A DNA stretch of 64,000 nucleotides, taken from positions 19,909 through 83,908 of the forward strand of contig JAFTYV010000032.1 of the NCBI GenBank assembly GCA_017461225.1. Direction: 5' to 3'. The notes below the pieces were generated by a model that saw only the letters and a program-made list of their open reading frames with translations, was not told the DNA's origin and searched no databases. The first letter of the stretch is position 1; every line of letters begins with the position of its first letter. The stretch comes from Candidatus Methanomethylophilaceae archaeon (GTDB lineage: Archaea; Thermoplasmatota; Thermoplasmata; Methanomassiliicoccales; Methanomethylophilaceae). A program made the translations under genes and the position numbers. This document shows positions 26,007 through 34,442 of this stretch, one piece after another.

Positions 26007-27115
26007 CCGTTGATCACGGAGTCCACCGCCGCGATGAAACGGCAGTTACGCTCCCTGTCCTTGACGCTGTAACGGACGTATCCCCTGAACTCGTCACCGA
26101 ACGATGAACAGTCCCTCACCATGATGCCCTGTGCGAGCATCTTCCTCTTGAACGTGGGGCTGTCCATGCCCAGGGGCTCGAGTGAGTTGAAGTAGAAGAA
26201 CGAATCCGAGACGGATCCGACCGGGAACCCAATCTCGCGCAGACTGGAGTTGAGCACCTCGGACTCGACGGCCATGACGGCCGCGGCATGGTCCACGTAG
26301 TCCATGTGATCCCTCAGGAGGACGTTCGCCACGACCTGCTCGATCTGTCCGACGTTCCAGGTCATGCGCACCTTCTCCATCTCGGAGATGATGTCGGGGT
26401 TGGACATCCCGAACCCGATGCGTATGCCCGGGATCGCGAACGACTTGGTCAGGGACGATGCAACGATCAGGTTGGTGAACCTGTCCACCATGCCGGACAG
26501 CGTTATGTCCATGTAACCGGGGACCAACTCGAGGAGCGTCTCGTCCAGGAACACGAGGACACCACGTTCCTCGCACTCGCGGACTATGCTCACGATCTTG
26601 TCACGGGGTTCCACCCTCCCGGTCGGGTTGTTGGGGTTGCATATGTACAGGGCGCGGGTGTCGTCGCCCACGTTCACCATCAGGGAATCCAGGTCTATGC
26701 GGAAGTCGTTCTCCGGCAGGAGGTCGTTCCACACTATGTCCGCACCCACGATGCGGCACTGCTGGCTGTACTCCGCGAAGGACGGACGGTTGAGCACCAC
26801 CCTGTCCCCCGGCGAGAAGAACGTGTTGGGGACGTTGCGGATTATATCCGACGAGCCCGCCCCGATGGTTATGCAGTCGGGATCGATGTTGAACGCCCTG
26901 GATATGGTCTCCTTGAGCTCGGTGCAGGAGTCGTCCGGGTAGTGGCCCAGGTCCGACACGGCCTGCATGATGATCTCGGATATCTCCTCGGGAGGCCCGA
27001 AGGGGTTCAGGTTGTGACTGTAGTCCTCGATTCCCTCGAGCTTCCAGGCCTGTCCCCCGTGCACGGTCTTGGGCAGATCGGACAATGCCCCCCTGGGTAG
27101 AATGCGTCCCTTCAT
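26003..27115 (-). CDS. cobD: L-threonine-O-3-phosphate decarboxylase-like aminotransferase
   Basis: PLP enzyme expected to make (R)-1-aminopropan-2-ol phosphate for the cobamide side chain. The 370-residue fold-type I protein has the cofactor lysine K224 in SSLTKSFAIPG, ICNPNNPTGR near 152, FLDETLLEL near 190 and the Arg anchor near the C-terminus (GYVRYSVKD). Sequence alone cannot fully separate CobD from histidinol-phosphate aminotransferase, but it heads an operon with cbiB, cbiZ, cobS and cobY. A TATA-like TATATAT at 27144-27150 predicts a leader of about five bases. Confidence 0.88.
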   Translation of the reverse strand: MKGRILPRGALSDLPKTVHGGQAWKLEGIEDYSHNLNPFGPPEEISEIIMQAVSDLGHYPDDSCTELKETISRAFNIDPDCITIGAGSSDIIRNVPNTFFSPGDRVVLNRPSFAEYSQQCRIVGADIVWNDLLPENDFRIDLDSLMVNVGDDTRALYICNPNNPTGRVEPRDKIVSIVRECEERGVLVFLDETLLELVPGYMDITLSGMVDRFTNLIVASSLTKSFAIPGIRIGFGMSNPDIISEMEKVRMTWNVGQIEQVVANVLLRDHMDYVDHAAAVMAVESEVLNSSLREIGFPVGSVSDSFFYFNSLEPLGMDSPTFKRKMLAQGIMVRDCSSFGDEFRGYVRYSVKDRERNCRFIAAVDSVING

Positions 27116-27143
27116 CGGTATCGTCTACGAATCCCCATCTAGC

Positions 27144-27150
27144 TATATAT
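27144..27150 (-). promoter_or_regulatory. TATA box of the cobD-cbiB-cbiZ-cobS-cobY operon
   Basis: A TATATAT heptamer is centred about 32 bp before the cobD ATG. It is the only strong AT-rich element upstream of the five overlapping genes. Confidence 0.55.
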
Positions 27151-27287
27151 CATGGTCGGATGGACTATCCATCATACATCCAGACCGTATCCAGACGTGT
27201 GCCGGGACCACATGGATCCAACATCCGAATGCATGCACAACCCATCTCCCCGGTCGGGGTATCGCAACGGGAAAGGATGGTTCGAGG

Positions 27288-27661
27288 ATGATCCCCGGGG
27301 ATCTCGGCGACGATCGGAAGTACGACATCTGCGTGAGGAGGGATGCACGTTTCGACGGCGTGTTCTGGTTCGGAAGCCGCGTATCCGGTGTTTTCTGCTG
27401 CCCCTCCTGCAATGCGGGGATCCCCGCCACACGGAGCGGGACGGGAAACACCTTCCCGTACAAAGGGCAACGTGTGACCCTCATGATCCTTTGTGCGGTG
27501 CCATGACCCGGGTGTGTTATAGAATGTTGGAACTCGGAGGAATCCCTGTATCTTTCCAAACTCTCCATATGATGCGATTCGGCGTATCCCCGGATCAAAT
27601 CATCTTCAGCCTGTGGGGATCATGTGGGTCGGACCACGATCCCGTGATACGGTCGTCATGA
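27288..27661 (+). pseudogene. Decayed Ada-type DNA-repair regulator
   Basis: The frame from the ATG at 27288 encodes 72 residues matching the N-terminal metal-binding domain of Ada: YDICVRRDARFDGVFWFG, then VSGVFCCPSCNAG with the first zinc Cys pair. It stops at 27506 before the second Cys pair. In another frame, about 27510-27630 reads CYRMLELGGIPVSFQTLHMM then FGVSPDQIIFSLW, resembling the AraC-type helix-turn-helix that follows in Ada. A frameshift plus loss of the second CxxC is the simplest reading. The surrounding 27116-27740 region holds no intact gene. Confidence 0.5.
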
Positions 27662-27740
27662 TCGGACGTGATCGGGAGAAGTGGTCGTGACGGTCGAACG
27701 GCCACGGGAACCCCGTCCCTATAATGATGTATAATATGAG

Positions 27741-27814
27741 CGGGCCCGTCGGGATTCGAACCCGAGTCCGAGGCTCCGGAGGCCCCTATGCTATCCAAGC
27801 TATACTACGGGCCC
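27741..27814 (-). tRNA. tRNA-Arg (anticodon CCG)
   Basis: A 74-nt cloverleaf. The acceptor stem GGGCCCG/CGGGCCC is perfect, the anticodon loop reads CTCCGGA with anticodon CCG for CGG codons, and the T arm carries GGTTCGAATCC. No 3' CCA is encoded. No intron is seen. Confidence 0.93.
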
Positions 27815-27861
27815 AGTTCAAAACATGGAATCCGGTTTAGGGGGGGATTGGGAAGGTATTT

Positions 27862-27884
27862 GCCGGGGCCAGATACGCCCCGGC
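27862..27884 (-). terminator. Hairpin ending the rpoE'-S27ae operon
   Basis: GCCGGGG and CCCCGGC form a 7-bp stem with a 9-base loop, 50 bases beyond the S27ae stop and before tRNA-Arg. There is no strong T-tract, so the terminator call is moderate. Confidence 0.45.
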
Positions 27885-27933
27885 GATCCTGAGCCTCCAA
27901 TTGAGAGGGAGGAGGCGAATGAAGAATACCTTC

Positions 27934-28119
27934 TCAGTCCTTCTTGCTGAACTCGGTGTATCCGCAGTTACCACAGGAGACACGGTCCTTGTGGGTAGCC
28001 ATGAAGACTCCGGGTCCGCACTTGGGGCAGACGGGTTTGGTCCTGACGAGCTTGTCTCCGTCGACCTGGTATGCGTCCTTCTTTGCGACTGCCTTCTTGG
28101 GTGCTGCTGCCTTTGCCAT
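27934..28119 (-). CDS. rps27ae: Small ribosomal subunit protein eS31 (S27ae)
   Basis: A 61-residue zinc-ribbon protein of the 30S subunit. The cysteine set CPKCG and CGNCG (C-x2-C, 14-residue gap, C-x2-C) follows a basic Ala/Lys-rich N-terminus, and the tail YTEFSKK is typical. Archaeal forms lack the ubiquitin fusion of eukaryotes, as here. It is the last gene of the operon, 5 bases after S24e. Confidence 0.95.
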   Translation of the reverse strand: MAKAAAPKKAVAKKDAYQVDGDKLVRTKPVCPKCGPGVFMATHKDRVSCGNCGYTEFSKKD

Positions 28120-28124
28120 TTAAA

Positions 28125-28448
28125 TCACTCCTCTGCGGGTGCGTCCTCTGCGGCCTCGGGCTTGTCCGCCTCGATTCCGTTCCTCTTCAGGAGGTACTCC
28201 CTGTCGAACTCGAGTGCTGCCTCTTTGTTGTCGTAGACCTTGGCGTATCCCTTGGACATGCCCTTTCCGTAGACGGACTCGATGGTGTCGACGACGACGC
28301 AGTCCCTCTTGGACTTCATCTCCTTCGCGACTGCCTCTGCGACCGCGTTCCTACCGGGGGTGGACTCGCCGTTGTGGTCGATAGTGAAGTAGACCTCCAC
28401 CCTCTTCTGGAGGGGGTTCTCTTTCTGCTGTGTGATTTCCATCTTCAT
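28125..28448 (-). CDS. rps24e: Small ribosomal subunit protein eS24 (S24e)
   Basis: A 107-residue 30S protein. The family core NPLQKRVEVYFTIDH near 12 and TPGRNAVAEAVAKEM near 31 is followed by the YGKGMSKGYAKVYDN strand. The acidic Ala/Glu-rich tail is common in this family. The ATG at 28448 overlaps the upstream CoA-kinase stop as ATGA; an internal ATG two codons later is possible. The gene order with S27ae is conserved in archaea. Confidence 0.95.
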   Translation of the reverse strand: MKMEITQQKENPLQKRVEVYFTIDHNGESTPGRNAVAEAVAKEMKSKRDCVVVDTIESVYGKGMSKGYAKVYDNKEAALEFDREYLLKRNGIEADKPEAAEDAPAEE

Positions 28449-28948
28449 TCTTCTTCCTCCATTAAGGCCATCAGTTCCATGGCCTTCTTCCTGATGGACC
28501 CATCCGTGGTGATGAGCATCATGCACTTTCCGGGCCAGCCGTAGACGATGTTGCTCCCCTCCGGGGCCATGAGGATGCATGGCAGCAGGGCCAGATCCTC
28601 CTCCCCATCGACGAGCACCAGTCCACCGGACCCTTCGATGCACCTGCGGATCGTGCCGGCCAGTTCGGCCGTTATCCTCCCCGCAGGGTTCGTGACGGTC
28701 TCCTTCGGCTCGTTCTCCACGAGCCTGGCGAATCCCGTCATCTCACGGCGCTCCGTCATCCCGTCGTACACCGACAGGAACGGGGTTATGCCGTGTTCCG
28801 CGAACGTCAGGGATACCACGTCCCCGACCGTGATCAAGATGTTTCCGGAGTCGAACGAGTCGAGCTCCGCGTCGTCCATCTCACGTCCGATGGGTTCCTT
28901 GAACGCACCCCTCTTCGCATCGGGGAGGACAAGGTCCCTCTCGAACAT
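28445..28948 (-). CDS. GTP-dependent dephospho-CoA kinase (DUF359)
   Basis: Catalyses the last step of coenzyme A synthesis in archaea using GTP. The 167-residue protein has the DUF359 blocks GNILITVGDVVSLTF near 34, ENEPKETVTNPAGRIT near 80 and LVLVDGEEDLALLPCI near 110, plus GSNIVYGWPG near 132. The enzyme is unrelated to bacterial CoaE. It sits between spt4 and S24e, the arrangement seen in many archaea. The start at 28948 lies 5 bases after the spt4 stop. Confidence 0.92.
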   Translation of the reverse strand: MFERDLVLPDAKRGAFKEPIGREMDDAELDSFDSGNILITVGDVVSLTFAEHGITPFLSVYDGMTERREMTGFARLVENEPKETVTNPAGRITAELAGTIRRCIEGSGGLVLVDGEEDLALLPCILMAPEGSNIVYGWPGKCMMLITTDGSIRKKAMELMALMEEEE

Positions 28949-28953
28949 GGGAC

Positions 28954-29148
28954 TCAACGGACCTTCAGGGCATACGTGCCGTTGTCGGCGATGCCCATCC
29001 TCTTGGCGATCTCGGACCTCTCGAAGTCGATGACGGCGAGGTATCCCTGCCAGTCCCTCGAGGTCTGACCCCCGCAGCGGGGGCAGACGTCGTCCTCCGA
29101 GATGAAGCTGCACTGCTTGCATGCCTTCTGGACCGGGCCTGCCATCAC
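28954..29148 (-). CDS. spt4: Transcription elongation factor Spt4 (RpoE'')
   Basis: A 64-residue zinc protein that pairs with Spt5 to keep RNA polymerase processive. It has two CxxC pairs, ACKQC near 9-13 and CPRCGG near 22, followed by WQGYLAVIDFERSEIAKRMG, the Spt5-binding part. The start overlaps the rpoE' stop by ATGA; a second adjacent Met is possible. Length is typical for archaea. Confidence 0.94.
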   Translation of the reverse strand: MMAGPVQKACKQCSFISEDDVCPRCGGQTSRDWQGYLAVIDFERSEIAKRMGIADNGTYALKVR

Positions 29149-29711
29149 TCCTCACCATCCTGTCTCTTCTTGTGGTCCTCCTCGAGCCACTGGAGCTTTC
29201 CGAGGCCGGGCTGGCGCATGGTCAGTCCGATCTTGCTGTCCTGGGGGTTCTTCTCGTTGAGGTCGATGCTCACGACCCTCGCCTTGACGACGTCCCCGAC
29301 AGCGAGGAACCTTCCGGTCTCCTTTCCGACGAGCCTCTGGTTGACCTCGTCGATGTCGACGCGGTCGTCCATGACCTGGCTGATGTGCAGGAGTCCGTCG
29401 AGGGGACCGAATCTGACGAATGCTCCGAACTTGAGGACTTCGACCACTACACCCTCGACGATCTCGTTCTCCTTGGGCTTGAACACCACCTGGTCGAACT
29501 TGACGGTCTGGTAGACCGCCCCGTCGCCGTGGACGATACGTCCGGGACCTACTGTCCTAACGTTCTTGATCAGCACGGTGAACGACTTGTCCTCGCCGAG
29601 CCTACCCTCGTAGGTCTCCCAGGTGAGGTTGTCGATGACGTTGTCGATGTCGTCTTTGAGCTCGACCGGCGGAATGCGGACGATCTTCTCGACCTCTGTA
29701 AGCATGTACAT
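29145..29711 (-). CDS. rpoE1: RNA polymerase subunit RpoE' (Rpo7)
   Basis: Stalk subunit of archaeal RNA polymerase, homologous to eukaryotic Rpb7. Of 188 residues, 1-80 form the tip RNP-like domain. Residues 82-170 form an S1 domain (GVVVEVLKFGAFVRFGPLDG, then LLHISQV) that contacts nascent RNA. It heads the operon rpoE'-spt4-CoA kinase-S24e-S27ae. A TATA-like TTTTATATA at 29744-29753 and a GAGAGG ribosome-binding site precede the ATG. Confidence 0.96.
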   Translation of the reverse strand: MYMLTEVEKIVRIPPVELKDDIDNVIDNLTWETYEGRLGEDKSFTVLIKNVRTVGPGRIVHGDGAVYQTVKFDQVVFKPKENEIVEGVVVEVLKFGAFVRFGPLDGLLHISQVMDDRVDIDEVNQRLVGKETGRFLAVGDVVKARVVSIDLNEKNPQDSKIGLTMRQPGLGKLQWLEEDHKKRQDGEE

Positions 29712-29743
29712 GGTTGGTCCTCTCGGGACAGAGCATCAAACAG

Positions 29744-29753
29744 GTCGTATATA
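29744..29753 (-). promoter_or_regulatory. TATA box of the rpoE' operon
   Basis: TTTTATATAC read on the minus strand lies about 37 bases before the ATG at 29711. This predicts a start near 29722 and a leader of about ten bases containing the GAGAGG site. Confidence 0.6.
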
Positions 29754-29783
29754 AAACTAGGTGCGCCCAATGTACGCGCGTAA

Positions 29784-29826
29784 TATAATAAATAAGGGGG
29801 TTTGGTGGACGGGGCGGACCCCGTCC
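29784..29826 (-). terminator. Terminator after pyrophosphatase
   Basis: GGACGGGG-CGGA-CCCCGTCC (29807-29826) is a perfect 8-bp stem just beyond the ppa stop. The minus-strand transcript then enters the T-rich stretch TTATTTATTATATT. Confidence 0.65.
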
Positions 29827-29829
29827 CGA

Positions 29830-30360
29830 TCACATGTCGGGGAACTCCTCGTTGTACCTGTCGATGCAGACCCTGATCATGTCCTTGGCGGCTTCGACGT
29901 CGAGCATCTCCTTAGCCTCGGTGACCTTGCCCTCGAGGGCCTTGTAGACGCAGAAGAAGTGCCTGATCTCCTCGATGAGGTGCTTGGGGAGCTGATCGAC
30001 GTTCTCGAAGTCCTTGAAGAAGCGGTCCTTGGTCGCGACTGCGATGACCTTGTCGTCCTGGTCGCCTCCGTCGATCATCTTGAGGAGACCGAGGGGCTTG
30101 CACTCGACGAGGGTGTTGGGGAGGATCGTCTCGGAACAGACGAGGAGGATGTCGAGGGGGTCGCCGTCGAACGCGTAGGTCCTGGGGATGAAACCGTAGT
30201 TCCAGGGGTACGCGACGGAGGTGGAGAGGATCCTGTCGAGGGCGAGCATCCCGGTCTCCTCGTCGATCTCGTACTTGACCTTGCTACCCTTGGAGATCTC
30301 GATGACGGCCGTGAACTTGTCGGGGGACACCCTGTCCTTGGAGAGTTCGTGCATAATCAT
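29830..30360 (-). CDS. ppa: Inorganic pyrophosphatase, soluble family I
   Basis: Hydrolyses pyrophosphate released by biosynthetic reactions. The 176-residue protein has the family I signature [20 protein letters not shown], containing the metal-binding DGDPLD (about 70-75), with YEIDEETG near 30 and DQDDKVIAV near 105 completing the active site. Length is typical of archaeal hexameric enzymes. It has its own terminator and no operon partner. Confidence 0.97.
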   Translation of the reverse strand: MIMHELSKDRVSPDKFTAVIEISKGSKVKYEIDEETGMLALDRILSTSVAYPWNYGFIPRTYAFDGDPLDILLVCSETILPNTLVECKPLGLLKMIDGGDQDDKVIAVATKDRFFKDFENVDQLPKHLIEEIRHFFCVYKALEGKVTEAKEMLDVEAAKDMIRVCIDRYNEEFPDM

Positions 30361-30397
30361 TCAAATCACTTGGGACGAGGATGCCTCGGATCGTATT

Positions 30398-30862
30398 TCA
30401 TACATACGGTCCCGTCGGGACCCCGTGGCGCGACGACACCTCGGACAGGGATTCGTCGGACACCGTCCTCCCGCACACGACTGACCTCAGGCGCGGCGTA
30501 CCGTCGGCGGCGAGGTACCCTGAACCGAACGTGAGGACGGGGTTGACGACCTCCGCCCGGCAGCGGTCTCCGACGCACCCCGCACCGATGTCGCATGTCA
30601 GTGCCAGCACCACGTCGAAACCTCCGTCGGCCGGCAGGTTGTCGGACACCTTCTGGATCACGCAGGACGCACCCACGGAGACCGTGCCGACGACGTCCAC
30701 ACCGTCACGGGACAGACTCTCGGACAACCTCTCGGCGGACTCCCGCCCGCCCAGTCCGTCGCAGAGTCTGGCACATGTTCCACAGGTCCACACGAGGACC
30801 CTCCTGCCGCGTAGTTCGGACAGGAGGTCGCCGTACCCCCTGTCGCGAGTCATGACCATCAT
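30398..30862 (-). CDS. MetV-like cysteine-motif protein
   Basis: A 154-residue protein with [16 protein letters not shown] (near 24-39), then a Rossmann-like pattern and [19 protein letters not shown] near 85. This resembles the MetV / C-terminal methylenetetrahydrofolate-reductase-associated family, where the cysteines bind Fe-S or zinc and the protein partners MetF. No MetF gene lies here, so its partner and reaction are unknown. A TATA-like CTTATAG centred about 25 bp upstream suggests a leaderless message. Family call tentative. Confidence 0.55.
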   Translation of the reverse strand: MMVMTRDRGYGDLLSELRGRRVLVWTCGTCARLCDGLGGRESAERLSESLSRDGVDVVGTVSVGASCVIQKVSDNLPADGGFDVVLALTCDIGAGCVGDRCRAEVVNPVLTFGSGYLAADGTPRLRSVVCGRTVSDESLSEVSSRHGVPTGPYV

Positions 30863-30944
30863 GGGGTCCGGATCACCCCGTCACTATAAGCCAACCCCCC
30901 TCGGACCAACGGGGTCCTATACGTGCAGGGCGGTACGTACCGGC

Positions 30945-33443
30945 ATGACGGACAGGATAAGCGTACGCAGGGCGAGGGTGCACAACCTGAGGGACGTCGA
31001 TGTCGACGTGCCCCTGAACAGGGTGGTCGGGATCGCGGGGGTCTCCGGATCCGGGAAGTCGTCACTCGCACTCGGCGTGCTGTACGCCGAGGGGTCCAGG
31101 CGCTACCTCGACTCCCTGTCCACATACACCCGCCGCAGGATGACCCAGAGCAAGAGGGCGCAGGTCGACGAGGTCGTGCACGTCCCGGCGGCACTGGCGC
31201 TGCACCAGCGCCCGGCGGTCCCCGGGATCCGCAGCACGTTCGGGACCGGCACGGAGCTCCTGAACACACTCCGCCTGATGTACTCGAGGCTGGCGGAGCA
31301 CAGGTGCCCGAACGGACACATGGTCGGACCGTCCCTCGCCGTCGCCGCGGGTTCGGACCTCGTATGTCCCCTGTGCGGCACCGTGGTCGACGTCCCGTCC
31401 GCGGAGGACCTGGCCTTCAACGGCAACGGGGCGTGCCCCGGATGCGACGGGACGGGCGTGTCGTGGACGGTCGACCGCAGCACCCTGGTCCCGGACGAGT
31501 CGCTGACCATCGACGGCGGTGCCGTCGCACCGTGGAGGTCCCTCATGTGGTCCCTGATGACCGACGTCTGCAGGGAGATGGGCGTCCGCACGGACGTCCC
31601 GTTCAGCGAACTCACCGATGCGGAGAGGTCCATCGTGTTCGACGGACCGGCCGTCAAGAAGCACATACTGTACAAGTCGAAGACATCGGAGAACGCCGGG
31701 GAGCTGGACTTCACGTACTACAGCGCGGTCCGCACGGTGGAGAACGCCCTATCCAAGGTCAGGGACGAGAAGGGGATGAAGCGCGTCGAGAGGTTCCTCA
31801 TGCGCTGCACGTGCCCGCAATGCGGCGGATCCCGCCTGTCGGAGGCCGCCAGGGCCCCCAGGTTGCTCGGGATCGGATTGGATGCGGCGTGCGCCATGAG
31901 CCTGTCCGGGTTGGTGGAATAGGTCCGCGGGGTCCCGGGATCCCTGCCCGATGCCATGGTCCCGATGGCCGAGAGCATCTGCGGGACGTTCCTGGAGAAC
32001 TCCGGGCGCCTGATGGAGCTGGGCCTCGGGTACCTGTCCCTGGACCGCGCCTCCTCGACCCTCTCCACGGGGGAGAGGCAGAGGATGCAGCTGTCGCGTG
32101 CGGTCCGCAACCGCACCACCGGCGTCCTCTACGTGCTGGACGAGCCCTCCATCGGACTCCATCCGTCCAACATGACGGGCCTGAGGGGTGTGATCCGCGA
32201 CCTCGTCGCGGACGGGAACTCCGTGGTGCTGGTCGACCACGACACGCAGCTGCTGTCCGACACGGACTGGCTGATCGAGATGGGGCCGGGTGCCGGCACC
32301 GACGGCGGCAGGGTGGTCGCCCAGGGCACCGTCGCGGACATCGTACGCGACCCGTCCTCCATCATAGGGCCGTACCTCGCGGAGGGCGGGAGGGCCGGTG
32401 ACACGGACGACCGGTGTCCCGACGACCCCTTCGCACACGGCCGCCTGCACATCTCCACGGATGCGATCCACACGGTGGGACCGCTGGAGGTCGACATCCC
32501 GCTCGGGAGACTGACCGTGGTCACGGGGGTGAGCGGTTCCGGCAAGACCACCCTCGTCCTGGAGAGCCTGGTCCCCGCGCTGGAGTCCCTGGTGTCCGGA
32601 ACGCCCCTCCCGGAGCACGTGCTGTCGGTCGAGGCCGCCGGCATCTCACGTGTGAGGCTGGTGGACGCCTCGCCCATAGGCGCCAACGTCCGCTCCACCG
32701 TGGCCACGTTCTCAGGGGTCCACGACGACCTCAGGCGCATGTTCGCGAGGACCGACGACGCCCGCTCCTCCGGACTCGGGGCCGGCGACTTCTCCTACAA
32801 CACGGGATCGCTCCGCTGCGGGACGTGCGACGGGACGGGGGAGATGTGCCTCGACGTGCAGTTCCTCCCGGACGTCGTGGTCCCGTGTCCCGACTGCGGC
32901 GGCTCCCGCTACGGACCTGCGGCATCTGCGATCCGGCTGGGGTGCCCGGACGGCACGTTCCGCACGATCCCCGAGGTCATGGGGATGGAGGTCCGCGGTG
33001 CCCTGTCGGTCTTCGGGAGCGGGGGCGGCATCGGCAGGAGGCTCTCGGTGCTGGACGAGCTGGGGCTCGGGTACCTCGCACTGGGCGAGGGTACGCCCGG
33101 ACTCTCCGGCGGGGAGGCGCAGCGCCTCAAACTGGCGGGGGACATGGGACGCGGACAGTCAGACACGGTGTTCGTGTTCGACGAACCGACCATCGGGCTC
33201 CACCCCCGGGACGTGGCCAACCTCATGGGGATACTGCGCACCCTCACGTCGCACGGTGCGACGGTGGTCGTGGTGGAGCACGACCTGGACGTCATCGGTG
33301 GCGCGGACTGGATCTTGGACATGGGACCCGGCGGAGGGGAGGAGGGCGGGAGGATCGTGTCCACCGGTAGGCCCGGGGACGTCGCCCGGGACCCCGGGAG
33401 CGTGACGGGACGCTACATCCGGGGGACGGACACCACGACATAA
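30945..33443 (+). CDS. UvrA-like ABC ATPase with an in-frame TAG (possible pyrrolysine) codon
   Basis: An ABC-type ATPase related to UvrA, of the shorter class lacking the full UvrB-interaction region. Two nucleotide-binding halves are present: Walker [10 protein letters not shown] near 31 and GVSGSGKTT near 528, signature segments LSTGERQRM and LSGGEAQRL, and Walker [14 protein letters not shown] and [12 protein letters not shown]. UvrA zinc modules are visible (CPLC...CPGC, CGTC...CPDCGG). The frame is broken only by TAG at 31920-31922 (codon 326); homology continues on both sides without shift. Read through, it gives 832 residues. If UAG terminates here, the halves are 30945-31922 and about 31956-33443. 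Confidence 0.85.
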
Positions 33444-33446
33444 GCG

Positions 33447-33457
33447 TTTTAAACAAC
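33447..33457 (+). promoter_or_regulatory. TATA box of deoxyhypusine synthase
   Basis: CGTTTTAAAC lies just after the UvrA-like stop and about 40 bases before the ATG at 33493. A purine-rich AAGGAGAG site lies between. Confidence 0.5.
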
Positions 33458-33492
33458 ATGCAACTAGTCCGGCCAAGGAGAGTTGAACGAAC

Positions 33493-34440
33493 ATGTCAGA
33501 GAAACTCGATCTCATAGCTGTAGAGGACATCAAGGTCACCAAGGGGATGACCGTTGACCAGATGCTCAGGGCGATGGGCCGTGCCGGAGGATTCACCGCG
33601 CAGAAGCTCGCAGACGCCACCGACATCGCCGAGGCGATGATCAGGGAGGAGAACTGCCTCAGGATCCTGTCCTTCCCCGCATGCATCATGGCCACCGGGA
33701 CCCGCGGGGTCATCGTGGACCTCGTCAAGAACAAGATGGTCGATGTGATCATCACCACCTGCGGAACCCTGGACCACGACCTCTCCAGGACCTTCGCGGA
33801 GTACTACAAGGGCGACTTCATGATGGACGACGCCATGCTCAGGGACGAGTACGAGATCAGCAGGCTCGGGAACGTCCTCGTGCCCGACTCCTGCTACGGG
33901 GAGGTCCTCGAGGACAACCTCCTCCCCATGTTCGACGAGATCTTCGCCGAGATCCAGTCCATGACCACCCACGAGATCATCGACCAGGTCGGCGCGAGGC
34001 TCGACAACGAGGACTCCCTGCTCTACCAGTGCCACAAGAACGGCGTCCGCGTCGTCGTCCCCGGTATCACCGACGGATCATTCGGATGCCAGCTCTGGAT
34101 GTACTACCAGATGCACAGGAAGCTCAGGATCGACCTCTTCGCGGACGAGCAGATGCTCTCCGAGCTCACCAACGACGCCGAGCAGATGGGTGCCATCATC
34201 ATCGGCGGGGGAATCTCCAAGCACCACGTCATCTGGTGGAGCCAGTTCCGCGGCGGACTCGACTACTGCATCTACCTCACGACCGCGCAGGAGTTCGACG
34301 GATCCCTCTCCGGAGCGCAGATCCGCGAGGCCGTCTCCTGGGGCAAGGTCAAGAGCGACGCCAAGAAGATGACCGTCGAGGGCGACGCGACAATCTCCCT
34401 CCCCATCATCTACGCGGGACTCGTCGAGAGGCTGCTCTGA
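33493..34440 (+). CDS. dys: Deoxyhypusine synthase
   Basis: Transfers an aminobutyl group from spermidine (or a related polyamine) to a lysine of translation factor aIF5A, using NAD. The 315-residue enzyme shows FPACIMATGTRG near 57-68, DVIITTCGTLDHD near 85, a GGGISKHH block near 236 and the C-terminal AVSWGKVK carrying the catalytic lysine (near 287). Length is a little under the human enzyme, as usual in archaea. The dehydrogenase-like gene follows 2 bases later. Confidence 0.95.
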   Translation: MSEKLDLIAVEDIKVTKGMTVDQMLRAMGRAGGFTAQKLADATDIAEAMIREENCLRILSFPACIMATGTRGVIVDLVKNKMVDVIITTCGTLDHDLSRTFAEYYKGDFMMDDAMLRDEYEISRLGNVLVPDSCYGEVLEDNLLPMFDEIFAEIQSMTTHEIIDQVGARLDNEDSLLYQCHKNGVRVVVPGITDGSFGCQLWMYYQMHRKLRIDLFADEQMLSELTNDAEQMGAIIIGGGISKHHVIWWSQFRGGLDYCIYLTTAQEFDGSLSGAQIREAVSWGKVKSDAKKMTVEGDATISLPIIYAGLVERLL

Positions 34441-34442
34441 AC

